64,000 bases of DNA from Alphaproteobacteria bacterium. Lineage in GTDB: Bacteria > Pseudomonadota > Alphaproteobacteria > Parvibaculales > Parvibaculaceae. The stretch lies in assembly GCA_021775935.1 (NCBI GenBank), contig JAJFGY010000136.1, positions 1 through 64,000 of the forward strand. Direction: 5' to 3'. Both the position numbers and the translations under genes were made by a program. The notes beneath the pieces were generated by a model. It was given only the letters and a program-made list of their open reading frames with translations, ran no database searches and was not told where the DNA came from. Shown in pieces: positions 21,382-31,978 of this stretch (its first letter is position 1; the number at the start of each line of letters is the position of its first letter).

Positions 21382-21842
21382 GACGGCTGGCAATGCTGAT
21401 CGCAACCTGGTTTGGATCTGGCTACCTGCCGAAGGCGCCCGGAACCTGGGGATCTCTTGCAGCCCTTCCCTGCGCCTGGCTGATCCTGACCCTCTCAGCC
21501 GGCGTCCTTCCTCTCCTAGCAGCAAGCGGTGCCTTGTTGATCGTTGGTGTCTGGGCCTCTGCACTTCACAGCACAACATTGGGCACCCATGACGCTGGTG
21601 AAATTGTCGTTGATGAGGTCGTCGGGCAATGGATGGTTCTTGCTGTCGCACCCTTTTCACCCTTGGGCTGGCTCGTTGCGTTTCTCCTCTTTCGCTTTTT
21701 CGACGTCGTGAAACCTTGGCCGATTAGCTGGATTGACAGGCGTGTCTCTGGCGGTTGGGGTATTATGCTGGACGATGTCGTTGCAGGCTTGTTTGCAGCA
21801 TTATCTGTCTGGCTGATTGTCGTTGCCGTTGGAGATTTTTGA
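21378..21842 (+). CDS. pgpA: phosphatidylglycerophosphatase A
   Basis: ATWFGSGYLPKAPGTWGSLAALP, EIVVDEVVGQW, FRFFDVVKPWP. Confidence 0.95.
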   Translation: MRRLAMLIATWFGSGYLPKAPGTWGSLAALPCAWLILTLSAGVLPLLAASGALLIVGVWASALHSTTLGTHDAGEIVVDEVVGQWMVLAVAPFSPLGWLVAFLLFRFFDVVKPWPISWIDRRVSGGWGIMLDDVVAGLFAALSVWLIVVAVGDF

Positions 21843-22343
21843 ATGTCGCTCTTCCCACGCCCTATCTTTCAACTTGCTGAGCTGGTGCTCGCAGATGCCA
21901 GCGAAAAGTCTCTGAAAATCGTCACGGCAGAAAGCTGCACGGGTGGCCTTGTTGCTGGGTGTCTCACGGAAGTCGCCGGATCCTCGGCAGTTGTCGAACG
22001 TGGCTTTGTTACATATTCAAATGAAGCCAAGCGGGACATGCTGGGCGTGCCGGGCGATATGATCGCAGACCATGGCGCGGTGAGTGAGCCTGTCGCGCGC
22101 GCCATGGCTGAAGGTGCGCTGGAAGAATCCCGTGGGCATGTAAGTGTTTCCATCACCGGCATTGCAGGGCCCGGTGGAGGCACAGCTCTGAAGCCCGTTG
22201 GTCTTGTGCATATGGCGGCAGCTCGGTTGCGCTATAGCATCATCCATGAAGTCTATCGGTTTGGGGATGTGGGCCGGGACGAAGTGCGCATTCAGGCCGT
22301 ACAAGCGGCCCTTGAGCTCATCAGACGGCAGATCGACCGTTAG
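21843..22343 (+). CDS. CinA C-terminal family protein (nicotinamide-nucleotide amidase type)
   Basis: TAESCTGGLVAGCLTEVAGSSAVVERGFVTYSNEAK, ITGIAGPGG. Confidence 0.93.
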   Translation: MSLFPRPIFQLAELVLADASEKSLKIVTAESCTGGLVAGCLTEVAGSSAVVERGFVTYSNEAKRDMLGVPGDMIADHGAVSEPVARAMAEGALEESRGHVSVSITGIAGPGGGTALKPVGLVHMAAARLRYSIIHEVYRFGDVGRDEVRIQAVQAALELIRRQIDR

Positions 22344-22346
22344 TCC

Positions 22347-22802
22347 CTACTCGTCCGGTGTGCCATAGAGCTCATCGGCGCGATCAAAGAAGGCCGTGAC
22401 AATCTTGTGCACAGCGCGATCAAACATGCCTGTGATCATGCGTTCCATCATCCGGCTTCTGAACTCAAAATCGACAGCGAAGTCGACTTCTGTCCCTTGG
22501 GGGGTCGGCTCAAAGCGCCAATGATTATCCAGGTGCTTGAAGGGACCGTTTACGTAAGCAACGTCAATCGCCCGGTGCTCCGGACTAAGGGTCACGCTGC
22601 TGCGGAAGGTCTCGCGAAACATTTTGTAGGATATGAGAACATCGGCGACGATGACTTCATTGTCCCCGGCGGATCCTCGACTGCGCACTCGGACACCGGT
22701 CACCCAAGGCAGAAATTTCGGATAGCTCTCAATATCCGAGACGAGTTCATAGAGCTTCTGGGGCGGATGCGCGACAAGGCGACTTTCTTTGTGAGCTGGC
22801 AA
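22347..22802 (-). CDS. type II toxin-antitoxin RatA/COQ10-like START-domain protein
   Basis: ESRLVAHPPQKLYELVSDIESYPKFLPWVTGVRV; start set at TTG (LPAHKES). Despite the family name there is no adjacent antitoxin. Confidence 0.88.
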   Translation of the reverse strand: MPAHKESRLVAHPPQKLYELVSDIESYPKFLPWVTGVRVRSRGSAGDNEVIVADVLISYKMFRETFRSSVTLSPEHRAIDVAYVNGPFKHLDNHWRFEPTPQGTEVDFAVDFEFRSRMMERMITGMFDRAVHKIVTAFFDRADELYGTPDE

Positions 22803-22806
22803 GGGG

Positions 22807-23784
22807 TCAGCTTTTAGACAGGTGCGCTTCACGCGCTGCCCGCAGGGATTCGAAATCTGCATCAGCGTGATAGGAGGACCGCGTCAGCGGCGTCGCGGAC
22901 ACCATCAAAAAGCCTTTTGATCGTGCGACAGTTTCATAGCCCTTAAACTCATCGGGTGTGACGAACCGATCAACGGCTGCGTGTTTGCGCGTGGGCTGCA
23001 GATATTGTCCAACCGTCAGGAAGTCGATATCAGCTGAGCGCATATCATCCATGACCTGCATCAGCTCTTCTCTTGTTTCGCCAAGCCCAACCATGACCCC
23101 GGACTTTGTGAAGATGGTCGGGTCAAGTTCCTTCACCCGCTGCAACAATCGGATGGAGTGGAAATAGCGCGCGCCGGGGCGAATGGAGAGGTAGAGCCGC
23201 GGCACCGTTTCGAGATTGTGATTGAAAACATCCGGGCGGGCCTCAACAACGGTTTCAAGAGCGCCCTTCTTGCGCAAGAAGTCCGGCGTCAAAATTTCAA
23301 TGGTGGTTTCTGGTGTGCGGGCCCGAATGGCGCGAATGGTTTTTGCGAAATGCTCAGCACCACCATCATCCAGATCATCCCGGTCGACAGAGGTTATCAC
23401 CACATGACGCAGGCCGAGTTTCTCCACCGCATTGGCCACATTCTCCGGCTCATCTGTGTCCAGTGCATCCGGCAGGCCGGTGCTCACATTGCAGAAGGCA
23501 CATGCTCTCGTGCAGGTGCCGCCCATGATCATCATGGTGGCGTGTTTCTCGGTCCAGCATTCACCAATGTTGGGGCACCCAGCCTCTTCGCAAACTGTGA
23601 CAAGTCCGTTTTCACGAACGATCTTTTTCGTCTCTGCATAGACGGCTGATCCCGGCGCTTTCACGCGAATCCAATCAGGCTTACGCAAGACCGGCGTATC
23701 TGGCCGGTTCGCCTTCTCAGGATGTCTTATCCGATCTTTAGGGCGCTTTTGCTCGCTGCCGACTGTTTTGAGGACCGTTACCAT
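22807..23784 (-). CDS. lipA: lipoyl synthase
   Basis: [29 protein letters not shown] (CX3CX2C), [14 protein letters not shown]. Confidence 0.98.
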   Translation of the reverse strand: MVTVLKTVGSEQKRPKDRIRHPEKANRPDTPVLRKPDWIRVKAPGSAVYAETKKIVRENGLVTVCEEAGCPNIGECWTEKHATMMIMGGTCTRACAFCNVSTGLPDALDTDEPENVANAVEKLGLRHVVITSVDRDDLDDGGAEHFAKTIRAIRARTPETTIEILTPDFLRKKGALETVVEARPDVFNHNLETVPRLYLSIRPGARYFHSIRLLQRVKELDPTIFTKSGVMVGLGETREELMQVMDDMRSADIDFLTVGQYLQPTRKHAAVDRFVTPDEFKGYETVARSKGFLMVSATPLTRSSYHADADFESLRAAREAHLSKS

Positions 23785-23858
23785 GGCTTTTCTATCTGCT
23801 GAGTCTTGATGTCTCTATATGGGAGTATAGACCGAAAAAGTTAAGTAGATGAGGCAAA

Positions 23859-25409
23859 TCAGTCATATCCCAGACGCACAAACTGATCATCTGGCGCATC
23901 TACATCCTTCAAGGCTGCGTGAAGCTTGTCTGAGAATTCTGATGCCAGCGCTGTTCCTGATAGGTCACTTTCTTCAGCCGGGTCATTCTCCAAGTCAAAG
24001 AGCAGGTTTGGCCCCAGTGTTGGCGGGGCCCAATAGGGAAGCCGGTCATTCTCGCCCCAGGGCTGGCGGATTACAGGAATGTCGCTGCCGGGCATTCGGT
24101 CCAATTTCGCGCGGGCATCAGGATGAGGGAGCTCATCCTCGCGGCGCAGAAAATGAGTCGGCATGGTGGACCAGCGGTTGGAGAACATAGAAATCGGACG
24201 ATTGGCTCGGTCGCTGCCGTCCGCACTTCCACCACGGGCGTATTTGTGTTGCCCGTCGATCAGATGCACTTCCCGGCCCCAGACGCCCGCCAACAGCCAG
24301 TCGCGAACTGATTGTCTTGAGCCATCAAGCAGCGGCATAAGCGATTTTCCATGCGTGCGCTGGCGGATGTTTTCTTCGATGCCGAATAGGTCCGCTAAGG
24401 TGGCAAACAGATCCACACTGGTGGTGAGTGCATTACATGTGCCAGGTGCGACATCTGGGGCGGCGATCATCAGCGGAATGTGGCCGAGCGTCTGATAGAT
24501 GGGGACACCGGGTTTTCCCCACATGTCTTTCTCGCCCAGGTAGTGGCCGTGATCTGTGCAGAGAATGAAGACCGTATCGTCCCAGAGATTTTTCTTATCC
24601 ATCACGTCCAGCACTTTGCCGAGCCAATGATCGATCATTGTCAGCTTTGCGCCATATGACGCCCTGATCTGCTGGGCCTGTCGCTCTGTGATGACGCCCT
24701 TCGCCAACGCACCCTTCATGTAAGGCGGCCAGATCATATGCGCGCCTTCCCAATCAGCGTCGTACATCGAGGCATAGGGCTCAGGCGTATCGAAGGGCTC
24801 GTGTGGATCAAACTCATCGACAAACAGAAAGAACCTGTCGTGATAGCCCGCATTGTCCTCCAGCCAGTTTGCCGCTGCTTGCATGGTGCGGGGCCCGGGA
24901 AAATCTTCCTCACCCTTGAAGTAGCCCCGACTATCATCGTAGGGCATGTGCTTGCGACCGAAATTAGGGGCGCCCGCCCAGCTTGTGTCGGGCCGGGTCT
25001 TCCAAAGATCACCCTCATGGCCGCGCTGATAGTCCCAGGCTGAAAAATCAACGTGATAGTTTTCGCCGCCGGTCTCAAAAAGGTGCGGATGATCTGAAAT
25101 CAGTTGTGAGGTCACCCCAGCTTTTGAAAGCTCATAGGTGATGGCGTCTTCCCAAAGCTCGATCGACCCCCAGGGCCGCCAAAGAAAATCCCATGCGCCA
25201 CACAATATGTCGTGCCGAGCCGGCATGCAGGGGAGCGAGCCAACATAATGTTTGGTGAATTTCGTTGAGCGTGCGCCGATCCGATCCAGATTGGGCGTTT
25301 GAAATTCCTCGCCACCATAGGCACCCAGCATATGACGATTGAGGCTGTCGAGCAGAATGACCACAGCATTCTTAGGGCTCGCGCCAGCCGCACGTTGATC
25401 CTCAGCCAT
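23859..25409 (-). CDS. sulfatase family protein (Cys-type active site)
   Basis: VVILLDSLNRHMLGAYGGEEFQTPNLDRI, SLPCMPARHDILCG (CXPXR), CTDHGHYLGEKDMWGKP. Confidence 0.9.
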   Translation of the reverse strand: MAEDQRAAGASPKNAVVILLDSLNRHMLGAYGGEEFQTPNLDRIGARSTKFTKHYVGSLPCMPARHDILCGAWDFLWRPWGSIELWEDAITYELSKAGVTSQLISDHPHLFETGGENYHVDFSAWDYQRGHEGDLWKTRPDTSWAGAPNFGRKHMPYDDSRGYFKGEEDFPGPRTMQAAANWLEDNAGYHDRFFLFVDEFDPHEPFDTPEPYASMYDADWEGAHMIWPPYMKGALAKGVITERQAQQIRASYGAKLTMIDHWLGKVLDVMDKKNLWDDTVFILCTDHGHYLGEKDMWGKPGVPIYQTLGHIPLMIAAPDVAPGTCNALTTSVDLFATLADLFGIEENIRQRTHGKSLMPLLDGSRQSVRDWLLAGVWGREVHLIDGQHKYARGGSADGSDRANRPISMFSNRWSTMPTHFLRREDELPHPDARAKLDRMPGSDIPVIRQPWGENDRLPYWAPPTLGPNLLFDLENDPAEESDLSGTALASEFSDKLHAALKDVDAPDDQFVRLGYD

Positions 25410-26169
25410 TCGTTATCCGACTTTCGTTTTGCGCACTCGCGGCTGCGAGAGCTTCGAGCTTTCGTTTTTTCCGTGCCGATGCCCAGAGATTGAGGCCTTC
25501 CACTGATATTGAAAACGCTATGGCAAAGTAGATGTATCCACGGGGAATATGGAAATGGAGGCCATCTGCGATGAGCGACGCGCCCACCAGAATGAGAAAG
25601 GCAAGTGCCAGCATTTTAACCGTTGGGTGTCGTTCGACAAATCCACCCACAGGGCCCGCCGCAAAAAGCATAACCGCCATGGCGATGACGATGGCGACGA
25701 CCATCACCTCAACATGTTCGGCTATACCCACGGCGGTGATGACGCTATCGAGAGAAAAGACAATGTCGAGAGCAGCGATTTGCACGATGGCCATAGCAAA
25801 GCCCATGGACCGAGCGCTGGCGTTATGCCCTTCGCCTTCCACTGTGTGATGGATTTCCGTCGTGCCCTTCGCGAGAAGAAACAGCCCCCCGAAAAACAGC
25901 ACCATGTCCCGCCAGGAAATCTCCAGATCAAAAGCAGTGAAGACAGGCTGCGTAAGGCTCGCAACCCAGGCAATGGAGAACAGCAAAATGAGCCGAGTTA
26001 TGAGCGCACCAGCAAGGCCCCACTTGCGAACAGCATCTCTTTGATGTTCAGGGGCGCGAGAGGCCAATATGGTCAGAAAAATGAGATTGTCGATGCCGAG
26101 CACGACTTCGAGCAAGGTGAGCGTGAGCAGGCTTGCCCAGACTTGGGGGTCAGTCAGAAGTGCGGTCAT
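25402..26169 (-). CDS. TerC family integral membrane protein
   Basis: LEVVLGIDNLIFLTILASR, ALDIVFSLDSVITAVGI motifs. Confidence 0.93.
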   Translation of the reverse strand: MTALLTDPQVWASLLTLTLLEVVLGIDNLIFLTILASRAPEHQRDAVRKWGLAGALITRLILLFSIAWVASLTQPVFTAFDLEISWRDMVLFFGGLFLLAKGTTEIHHTVEGEGHNASARSMGFAMAIVQIAALDIVFSLDSVITAVGIAEHVEVMVVAIVIAMAVMLFAAGPVGGFVERHPTVKMLALAFLILVGASLIADGLHFHIPRGYIYFAIAFSISVEGLNLWASARKKRKLEALAAASAQNESRITNG

Positions 26170-26191
26170 GAATCCCGGAACCGTCTATTGG

Positions 26192-27589
26192 TTAAATGTG
26201 CAGGGCGCGTCCGAACGCATCTAGCACGGACTCGTGCATCATCTCACTCAATGTTGGATGAGGGAACACTGTTGCCATTAAATCTGCCTCAGTCGTCTCC
26301 AACTGGCGGGCAATCGTATAGCCTTGGATTAGTTCCGTGACTTCCGCTCCTACCATATGGGCACCCAGCAATTCGCCCGTCTTGGCATCAAAAACCGTCT
26401 TTATAAGTCCCTCCGGCTCCCCTAACGCAATGGCCTTGCCATTCCCGATGAAGGGGAAACGGCCCACCTTGACCTCAAAGCCTTGCTCCTTCGCCTTGGC
26501 CTCAGTCATGCCCACACTTGCCACCTGCGGGTGACAATAGGTGCATCCGGGAATTTTGCTGGCGTCGGTCGGATGAAGGTCTTTCACGCCAGCGATCCGC
26601 TCCGCCACCATCACACCTTCATGGCTGGCCTTATGGGCGAGCCAGGGAGGTCCCACCAGATCGCCAATGGCATATACACCTGGCACACCGGTCTCACACC
26701 ATTCATTCACGGTGACGTGGCCGCGATCTGTTTGGACACCAACAGCTTCTAGGCCGATATCCTCAATATTCCCGGTAATGCCGACAGCAGAGATGACCTT
26801 CTCAGCCGTCACGGTTTGGGTTTTGCCGCCCACGTCAATTGTTGCGGTAACGCCTGATTTGGCTTTCTTCAGATCGGTGACCTTGGCGCCGGTGAGCAGG
26901 GTCATGCCCTGCTTCTTGAACGCTTTTGCGGCGAACGCAGAAATCTCTTCATCTTCGACTGGTAGAACGCGGTCGAGCATTTCCACAACAGTCACGTCAG
27001 CACCGAAGGTTTTGTAGAAGCTGGCAAATTCAATACCGATCGCACCTGAGCCAATCACCAAAACAGATTTGGGAATGGACTTGGGCACCATGGCTTCACG
27101 GTAGGACCAGATGGTTTCGCCATCGGGCTCTAACCCGGGCAGCACCCGCGCGCGCGCGCCCGTTGCCAGAATAATATTCTTTGCAGACACTTCCGACGTC
27201 TTGCCGTCGCACTCCACTTTGATCTTGCCTTTGCCGGCAAGACTGCCATTGCCGACGATGACATCGACCTTGTTCTTTTTCAGCAAAAACTGAACGCCTT
27301 TGGAAAGTTGTCCAGCCACCGCACGGGACCGTTCAACGATCTTTGTCCCATCAAACGAGATGCCTTCGACCTTTAGACCGAACTCTTCGGCCCGCTGCAT
27401 GTTGTGGTAGATCTCGGCAGAGCGCAGCAGCGCTTTGGTCGGGATGCACCCCCAGTTGAGGCAAATGCCACCGATCTCAGAGCGCTCAATAACAGCCGCC
27501 TTGAGCCCAAGTTGGGCTGCACGGATTGCTGCCACATAGCCGCCAGGGCCAGAACCAATTACGACAACGTCATATGATTTTTCAGCCAT
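26192..27589 (-). CDS. lpdA: dihydrolipoyl dehydrogenase
   Basis: VIGSGPGGYVAAIRAAQLG, GGICLNWGCIPTKALL redox disulfide, C-terminal HPTLSEMMHE. Confidence 0.98.
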   Translation of the reverse strand: MAEKSYDVVVIGSGPGGYVAAIRAAQLGLKAAVIERSEIGGICLNWGCIPTKALLRSAEIYHNMQRAEEFGLKVEGISFDGTKIVERSRAVAGQLSKGVQFLLKKNKVDVIVGNGSLAGKGKIKVECDGKTSEVSAKNIILATGARARVLPGLEPDGETIWSYREAMVPKSIPKSVLVIGSGAIGIEFASFYKTFGADVTVVEMLDRVLPVEDEEISAFAAKAFKKQGMTLLTGAKVTDLKKAKSGVTATIDVGGKTQTVTAEKVISAVGITGNIEDIGLEAVGVQTDRGHVTVNEWCETGVPGVYAIGDLVGPPWLAHKASHEGVMVAERIAGVKDLHPTDASKIPGCTYCHPQVASVGMTEAKAKEQGFEVKVGRFPFIGNGKAIALGEPEGLIKTVFDAKTGELLGAHMVGAEVTELIQGYTIARQLETTEADLMATVFPHPTLSEMMHESVLDAFGRALHI

Positions 27590-27598
27590 TGTCGTTCC

Positions 27599-28885
27599 TC
27601 ACAGCAACATAGAGGGTGGATATTCGATATAGGACTTGAACGCAGCCAATAGCTGCGCGCCAAGCGCCCCATCAATCGCTCGGTGATCACACGATAGTGT
27701 CACCGTCATCACGGTAGCGGCCTTCACCTCACCATTCACAATGATAGGCCTCGGCTCACCCGCCCCCACCGCCATGATCGCTGCCTGGGGTGGATTAATC
27801 ACCGCCGTGAAATTCTTGATCCCGAACATGCCGAGATTGGATACAGAAAAACTGCCGCCTTCGAATTCAGCGGGCGAAAGCTTCTTGTCACGAGCACGCG
27901 CTGCAAGTTCTTTTGCCTCTGCAGAAATTTCCGCAAGGCCTTTCTCTTCTGCACGACGAATAATCGGGGTTATGAGCCCGCCTTCCAGTGCCACCGCAAT
28001 ACCAACGTCTGAATGGTGATGCTGCAGCAGAGCATCATCGGCGAAACTCACATTTGCCGCTGGCACTTTCTTTAGCGCCAGGGCAGATGCGCGAACGATG
28101 AAATCATTGACGGAAAGCTTGATACCCTGCTCTGCGCCTTCTTCATTCAGATGCTTGCGCACCTTCAGCAATTCATCCAACACACAATCAATGGTGAGGT
28201 AGTAGTGCGGAATTTCCTGCTTCGATTGAGTTAGACGCCGCGCAATTGTCTTGCGCATGGAATTGAGCGGAATTTCGTCAAAAGAACCCTCTTCGTAAAA
28301 TGCGCGCGCATCAATGCTGCCCAAGGGAGCCTGAGGCTTACTCTTGCCGCGAGGTGCAGCATTGGGAGCACCTTCAACGTCTGCCTTCACAATCCGGCCG
28401 CGAGGCCCGCTGCCCGTGATGCTTGAGAGATCAATGCCTTTGTCTTGAGCAATACGCTTAGCAAGCGGGCTTGCGAAAACCCTGCCACGGCTGCCGGCTG
28501 ACTTTGGCGCGGGGGCTGCCATTGTTGGTGTCCCTGAAGCTTTTTCGGGTGCGGGTTTCGCGTCCTTAGCAGCGCTCTTCTTTGCGTCCGCTTTTGGTTC
28601 AGGCGCAGGAGTAGACAGATTGTCGGCAGCACTTGCGTCTTCGCCCTCTTCCAGGATCACGGCGATTGGGTCATTGACCGGGACGCCTTCAGTCCCTTCA
28701 GCAATGAGCAGTTTGCCGACCGTGCCTTCTTCAATGGCTTCCAGTTCCATCGTCGCCTTGTCGGTTTCTATCTCTGCGATGAGGTCACCGGAGCGCACCT
28801 CGTCGCCTTCCTTCACCAGCCACTTGGCGAGCGTGCCTTCTTCCATCGTCGGGGAAAGAGCTGGCATGAGAATTTGTATCGGCAT
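27599..28885 (-). CDS. pdhC: pyruvate dehydrogenase complex dihydrolipoamide acetyltransferase (E2)
   Basis: Lipoyl domain ETDKATME, E3-binding ASPLAKRIAQDKGIDLSSITGSGPRGRI, catalytic SCDHRAIDGALGAQLL. Confidence 0.97.
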   Translation of the reverse strand: MPIQILMPALSPTMEEGTLAKWLVKEGDEVRSGDLIAEIETDKATMELEAIEEGTVGKLLIAEGTEGVPVNDPIAVILEEGEDASAADNLSTPAPEPKADAKKSAAKDAKPAPEKASGTPTMAAPAPKSAGSRGRVFASPLAKRIAQDKGIDLSSITGSGPRGRIVKADVEGAPNAAPRGKSKPQAPLGSIDARAFYEEGSFDEIPLNSMRKTIARRLTQSKQEIPHYYLTIDCVLDELLKVRKHLNEEGAEQGIKLSVNDFIVRASALALKKVPAANVSFADDALLQHHHSDVGIAVALEGGLITPIIRRAEEKGLAEISAEAKELAARARDKKLSPAEFEGGSFSVSNLGMFGIKNFTAVINPPQAAIMAVGAGEPRPIIVNGEVKAATVMTVTLSCDHRAIDGALGAQLLAAFKSYIEYPPSMLL

Positions 28886-28897
28886 GATGTTCCTCCC

Positions 28898-30283
28898 TTA
28901 GCGATAGGTGACGGATTTGACGGCGGCGACAACTTCTGGTGCGCTCGGCAGTGCAAGCTTCTCCAAGTTCGCGGCATAGGGCATTGGCACATCCTTGCCT
29001 GACACGCGCAAGATTGGCGCATCGAGGTGGTCGAATGCTTTCTCTTGGACTTGTGCTGCGATTTCAGAGCCAATTCCGCAAATGGGCCACATCTCTTCCA
29101 CCACAACGAGGCGGTTGGTCTTTTGGACAGATGCGATGATGGTATCTATGTCGAGCGGGCGCAGCGACCGCAGATCAATCACTTCGGCCATGATGCCCTC
29201 TTCGGCAAGCTGATCTGCTGCATCGAGTGCATAAGTCAGTCCCATGCTGAAGGAGACAATGGTAACGTCTGCGCCTTCCCGCATCACTCTGGCTTTGCCA
29301 ATGGGGAGCACCCAGTCGTCGATTTCGGGCACATCAAACGTGCGGCCATAGAGGATCTCGTTTTCCAGAAACACAACCGGATTTGGATCACGGATCGCCG
29401 CCTTCAAAAGCCCCTTCGCATCTGCTGCTGAATAGGGCGCCACGACTTTCAAACCGGGCACCTGAGCATACCAGGACGAATAGTCCTGACTGTGCTGTGC
29501 GCCGACGCGTGCTGCCGCACCATTTGGACCTCGGAACACGATCGGACAGGCCATCTGGCCGCCAGACATGTAGCGGGTTTTCGCGGCTGAATTGATGATG
29601 TGATCAATGGCCTGCATCGCGAAGTTGAATGTCATGAATTCAACAATGGGTTTCAGGCCCGCCATGGCGGCACCGGATGCAAGACCAGCAAAGCCATGCT
29701 CAGTGATGGGTGTGTCCACCACACGGCGCGATCCAAATTCCTCAAGCAAGCCTTGGGTTACTTTGTAGGCGCCCTGATATTCTGCAACCTCTTCGCCCAT
29801 AACGAAGACAGTGTCATCGGACCGCATTTCTTCCGCCATTGCATCACGCAGTGCTTCGCGCACAGTGATGGATGCCATCGCTGTTCCCTCCGGAATGTCG
29901 GGATCTGGGGCGATGATGGCTGCTACAGCGCCGGGACCAGCAACCGGCTCGGCGTCATCAGGTGATGCATCCTCTGATGGGGCGGCCTGCGGGGCAGCGC
30001 TTTTTTCCTGCGGCGCGGAGGAAATGGACGTGCTGTCTTCCCCCTCCTGCAATAGGACAGCGATCAGATCGTTGACCGGGACGTTCTCGGTGCCCTCAGC
30101 AACGACAAGCTTGCCGATGCGGCCCTCATCAACGGCTTCCAATTCCATCGTGGCTTTGTCGGTCTCAATCTCTGCAATCAAGTCGCCAGAGCGGACCTCA
30201 TCGCCTTCTTTCACCAACCATTTGGCGAGTGTGCCTTCCTCCATCGTCGGGGAAAGAGCTGGCATCAGGATTTCCACGCTCAT
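28898..30283 (-). CDS. pdhB: pyruvate dehydrogenase E1 beta subunit with N-terminal lipoyl domain
   Basis: N-terminal lipoyl domain ETDKATME then [41 protein letters not shown]. Confidence 0.97.
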   Translation of the reverse strand: MSVEILMPALSPTMEEGTLAKWLVKEGDEVRSGDLIAEIETDKATMELEAVDEGRIGKLVVAEGTENVPVNDLIAVLLQEGEDSTSISSAPQEKSAAPQAAPSEDASPDDAEPVAGPGAVAAIIAPDPDIPEGTAMASITVREALRDAMAEEMRSDDTVFVMGEEVAEYQGAYKVTQGLLEEFGSRRVVDTPITEHGFAGLASGAAMAGLKPIVEFMTFNFAMQAIDHIINSAAKTRYMSGGQMACPIVFRGPNGAAARVGAQHSQDYSSWYAQVPGLKVVAPYSAADAKGLLKAAIRDPNPVVFLENEILYGRTFDVPEIDDWVLPIGKARVMREGADVTIVSFSMGLTYALDAADQLAEEGIMAEVIDLRSLRPLDIDTIIASVQKTNRLVVVEEMWPICGIGSEIAAQVQEKAFDHLDAPILRVSGKDVPMPYAANLEKLALPSAPEVVAAVKSVTYR

Positions 30284-31383
30284 GCTGACACCTCTTCAAT
30301 GATATCGGTCCAGAGTTCTGAAGCATCTGGCTCAGGACTCTCCTGGGCAAAATTCGCAGCATCCGTCACAATCGCGCGCACTTCTGCATCAATTTCTTTC
30401 AGACCGGCTTCGTTGACCGTCTTTGATTTCAGCAGACGCGCTTTGACCTGCTCAATTGGATCATGCTCTTCGCGCATGCGGTTCACCTCTTCGCGCGCCC
30501 GGTACTTTGCCGGATCTGACATGGAGTGACCGCGATAACGATAGGTGTTCATCTCTAGAATGAAGGGGCCATTCCCGTCTCGGCAGGACTTAGCTGCTCT
30601 TGCCGCAGCATCCCTCACCGCGCGCACGTCCATCCCATCAACCTGCTCGCCTGGAATGTTGAAACTCACACCACGCTTGGAGAGATCCGTCTGGGCCGAC
30701 GCACGACTGATCGCTGTGCCCATCGCGTATTGGTTGTTCTCAATGACATAGACGACAGGCAGTTCCCAGAGCTCCGCCATGTTGAAACTCTCATAGACCT
30801 GCCCTTGGTTTGCTGCGCCATCGCCGAAATAGACGAAAGAAACATTGCCATTGTCGTAGTAGCGATTGGCGAAGGCGAGCCCGGTTCCCAGAGAGACCTG
30901 GGCGCCCACGATGCCATGACCGCCATAGAAGTGTTTCTCAGTGGAGAACATGTGCATGGAGCCGCCCTTGCCTCTCGACAGGCCACCCTCACGCCCGGTG
31001 AGCTCCGCCATGACGCCCCTGGGGTCGAGCCCCATGGCAATCATGTGACCATGGTCCCGATATCCGGTGATCATCTGGTCGCCCTCTTCAGATGCCATCT
31101 GCACACCGACGACAACGGCTTCCTGACCAATGTAGAGATGGCAGAACCCGCCAATGAGCCCCATGCCATACATCTGACCTGCCTTTTCTTCGAAGCGGCG
31201 GATGGTGAGCATCACCTTGTACGCTTCAAGGTCCTCGTCTGCGGAGAAAGCTGGAACATTTGGCTGGTTTTGGGGCGATTTCTTGCGAGTAGCCGCCTTC
31301 TTGGTGGTGCTTCTAGAGGAAGGCTTTTTGGCGGCGGGTTTCTTTACGGCTGGTTTTTTGGGAGCTGCTTTTTTGGTCGCCAT
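30280..31383 (-). CDS. pdhA: pyruvate dehydrogenase E1 alpha subunit
   Basis: [70 protein letters not shown]; start at [10 protein letters not shown]. Confidence 0.96.
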   Translation of the reverse strand: MATKKAAPKKPAVKKPAAKKPSSRSTTKKAATRKKSPQNQPNVPAFSADEDLEAYKVMLTIRRFEEKAGQMYGMGLIGGFCHLYIGQEAVVVGVQMASEEGDQMITGYRDHGHMIAMGLDPRGVMAELTGREGGLSRGKGGSMHMFSTEKHFYGGHGIVGAQVSLGTGLAFANRYYDNGNVSFVYFGDGAANQGQVYESFNMAELWELPVVYVIENNQYAMGTAISRASAQTDLSKRGVSFNIPGEQVDGMDVRAVRDAAARAAKSCRDGNGPFILEMNTYRYRGHSMSDPAKYRAREEVNRMREEHDPIEQVKARLLKSKTVNEAGLKEIDAEVRAIVTDAANFAQESPEPDASELWTDIIEEVSA

Positions 31384-31576
31384 AAACGGAGCCTCGCGGT
31401 TGTCATGATGGGGAAAAACCCCCGAATTCACGCTCTAAGATAGGCGCCAAATATTTGATTTGTATGAAAAATTTCGTGATGAACTGAATTTCAGTTAAAC
31501 CCGGCCTAATGCAGGAGATTTATCGACCCGCCAATTTTGATTCAGGCGCACAAATCAACTGAGATCACGATGGAAG

Positions 31577-31906
31577 CTATTTGGGATCACGATAAATGGT
31601 CAGTTCGTCAGGTCTGGAGACACCCAAATAGGCCCGAGCCCGCTCATCGAGCAGGTCTGGATCCAGGCTTTCCGGGCGCAGCAGAGCGACCTGATGTTCC
31701 AGGCGCGCGCGGTCAGCACTGACGCTCGCCAAGTTGCCCCGCAATGTCTCAATTTCCATGGTGAGGGATGACCATGCCCGCAATCCTTGCTCCCCCTTCA
31801 CCGCGTTGACGACGAAATAGGTGAGCAGAAGTCCGCAGAGGATCGGCAAAACAAGCAGCCGGAGCCTAAGGGGTTCGTGTGTTGAGACTAGTCCGAAGCG
31901 TTCCAT
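31577..31906 (-). CDS. FtsB/DivIC-type septum formation initiator
   Basis: Short single-TM protein with coiled-coil segment (SLTMEIETLRGNLASVSADRARLEHQVALLRPESLDPDLLDERARAYLG), next to pdhA. Confidence 0.87.
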   Translation of the reverse strand: MERFGLVSTHEPLRLRLLVLPILCGLLLTYFVVNAVKGEQGLRAWSSLTMEIETLRGNLASVSADRARLEHQVALLRPESLDPDLLDERARAYLGVSRPDELTIYRDPK

Positions 31907-31978
31907 GAGTATGAGAGAATCACAAAGTGATTCGCCTCGTCAAGCTCAAACGATTCGGGATTCTATCAATGAGTCCAA

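Noticed and set aside
22347-22802. Toxin-antitoxin system suggested by RatA family name
   Set aside because: RatA/COQ10-like START proteins in alphaproteobacteria sit beside lipA and probably act in coenzyme Q handling; no antitoxin partner is present.
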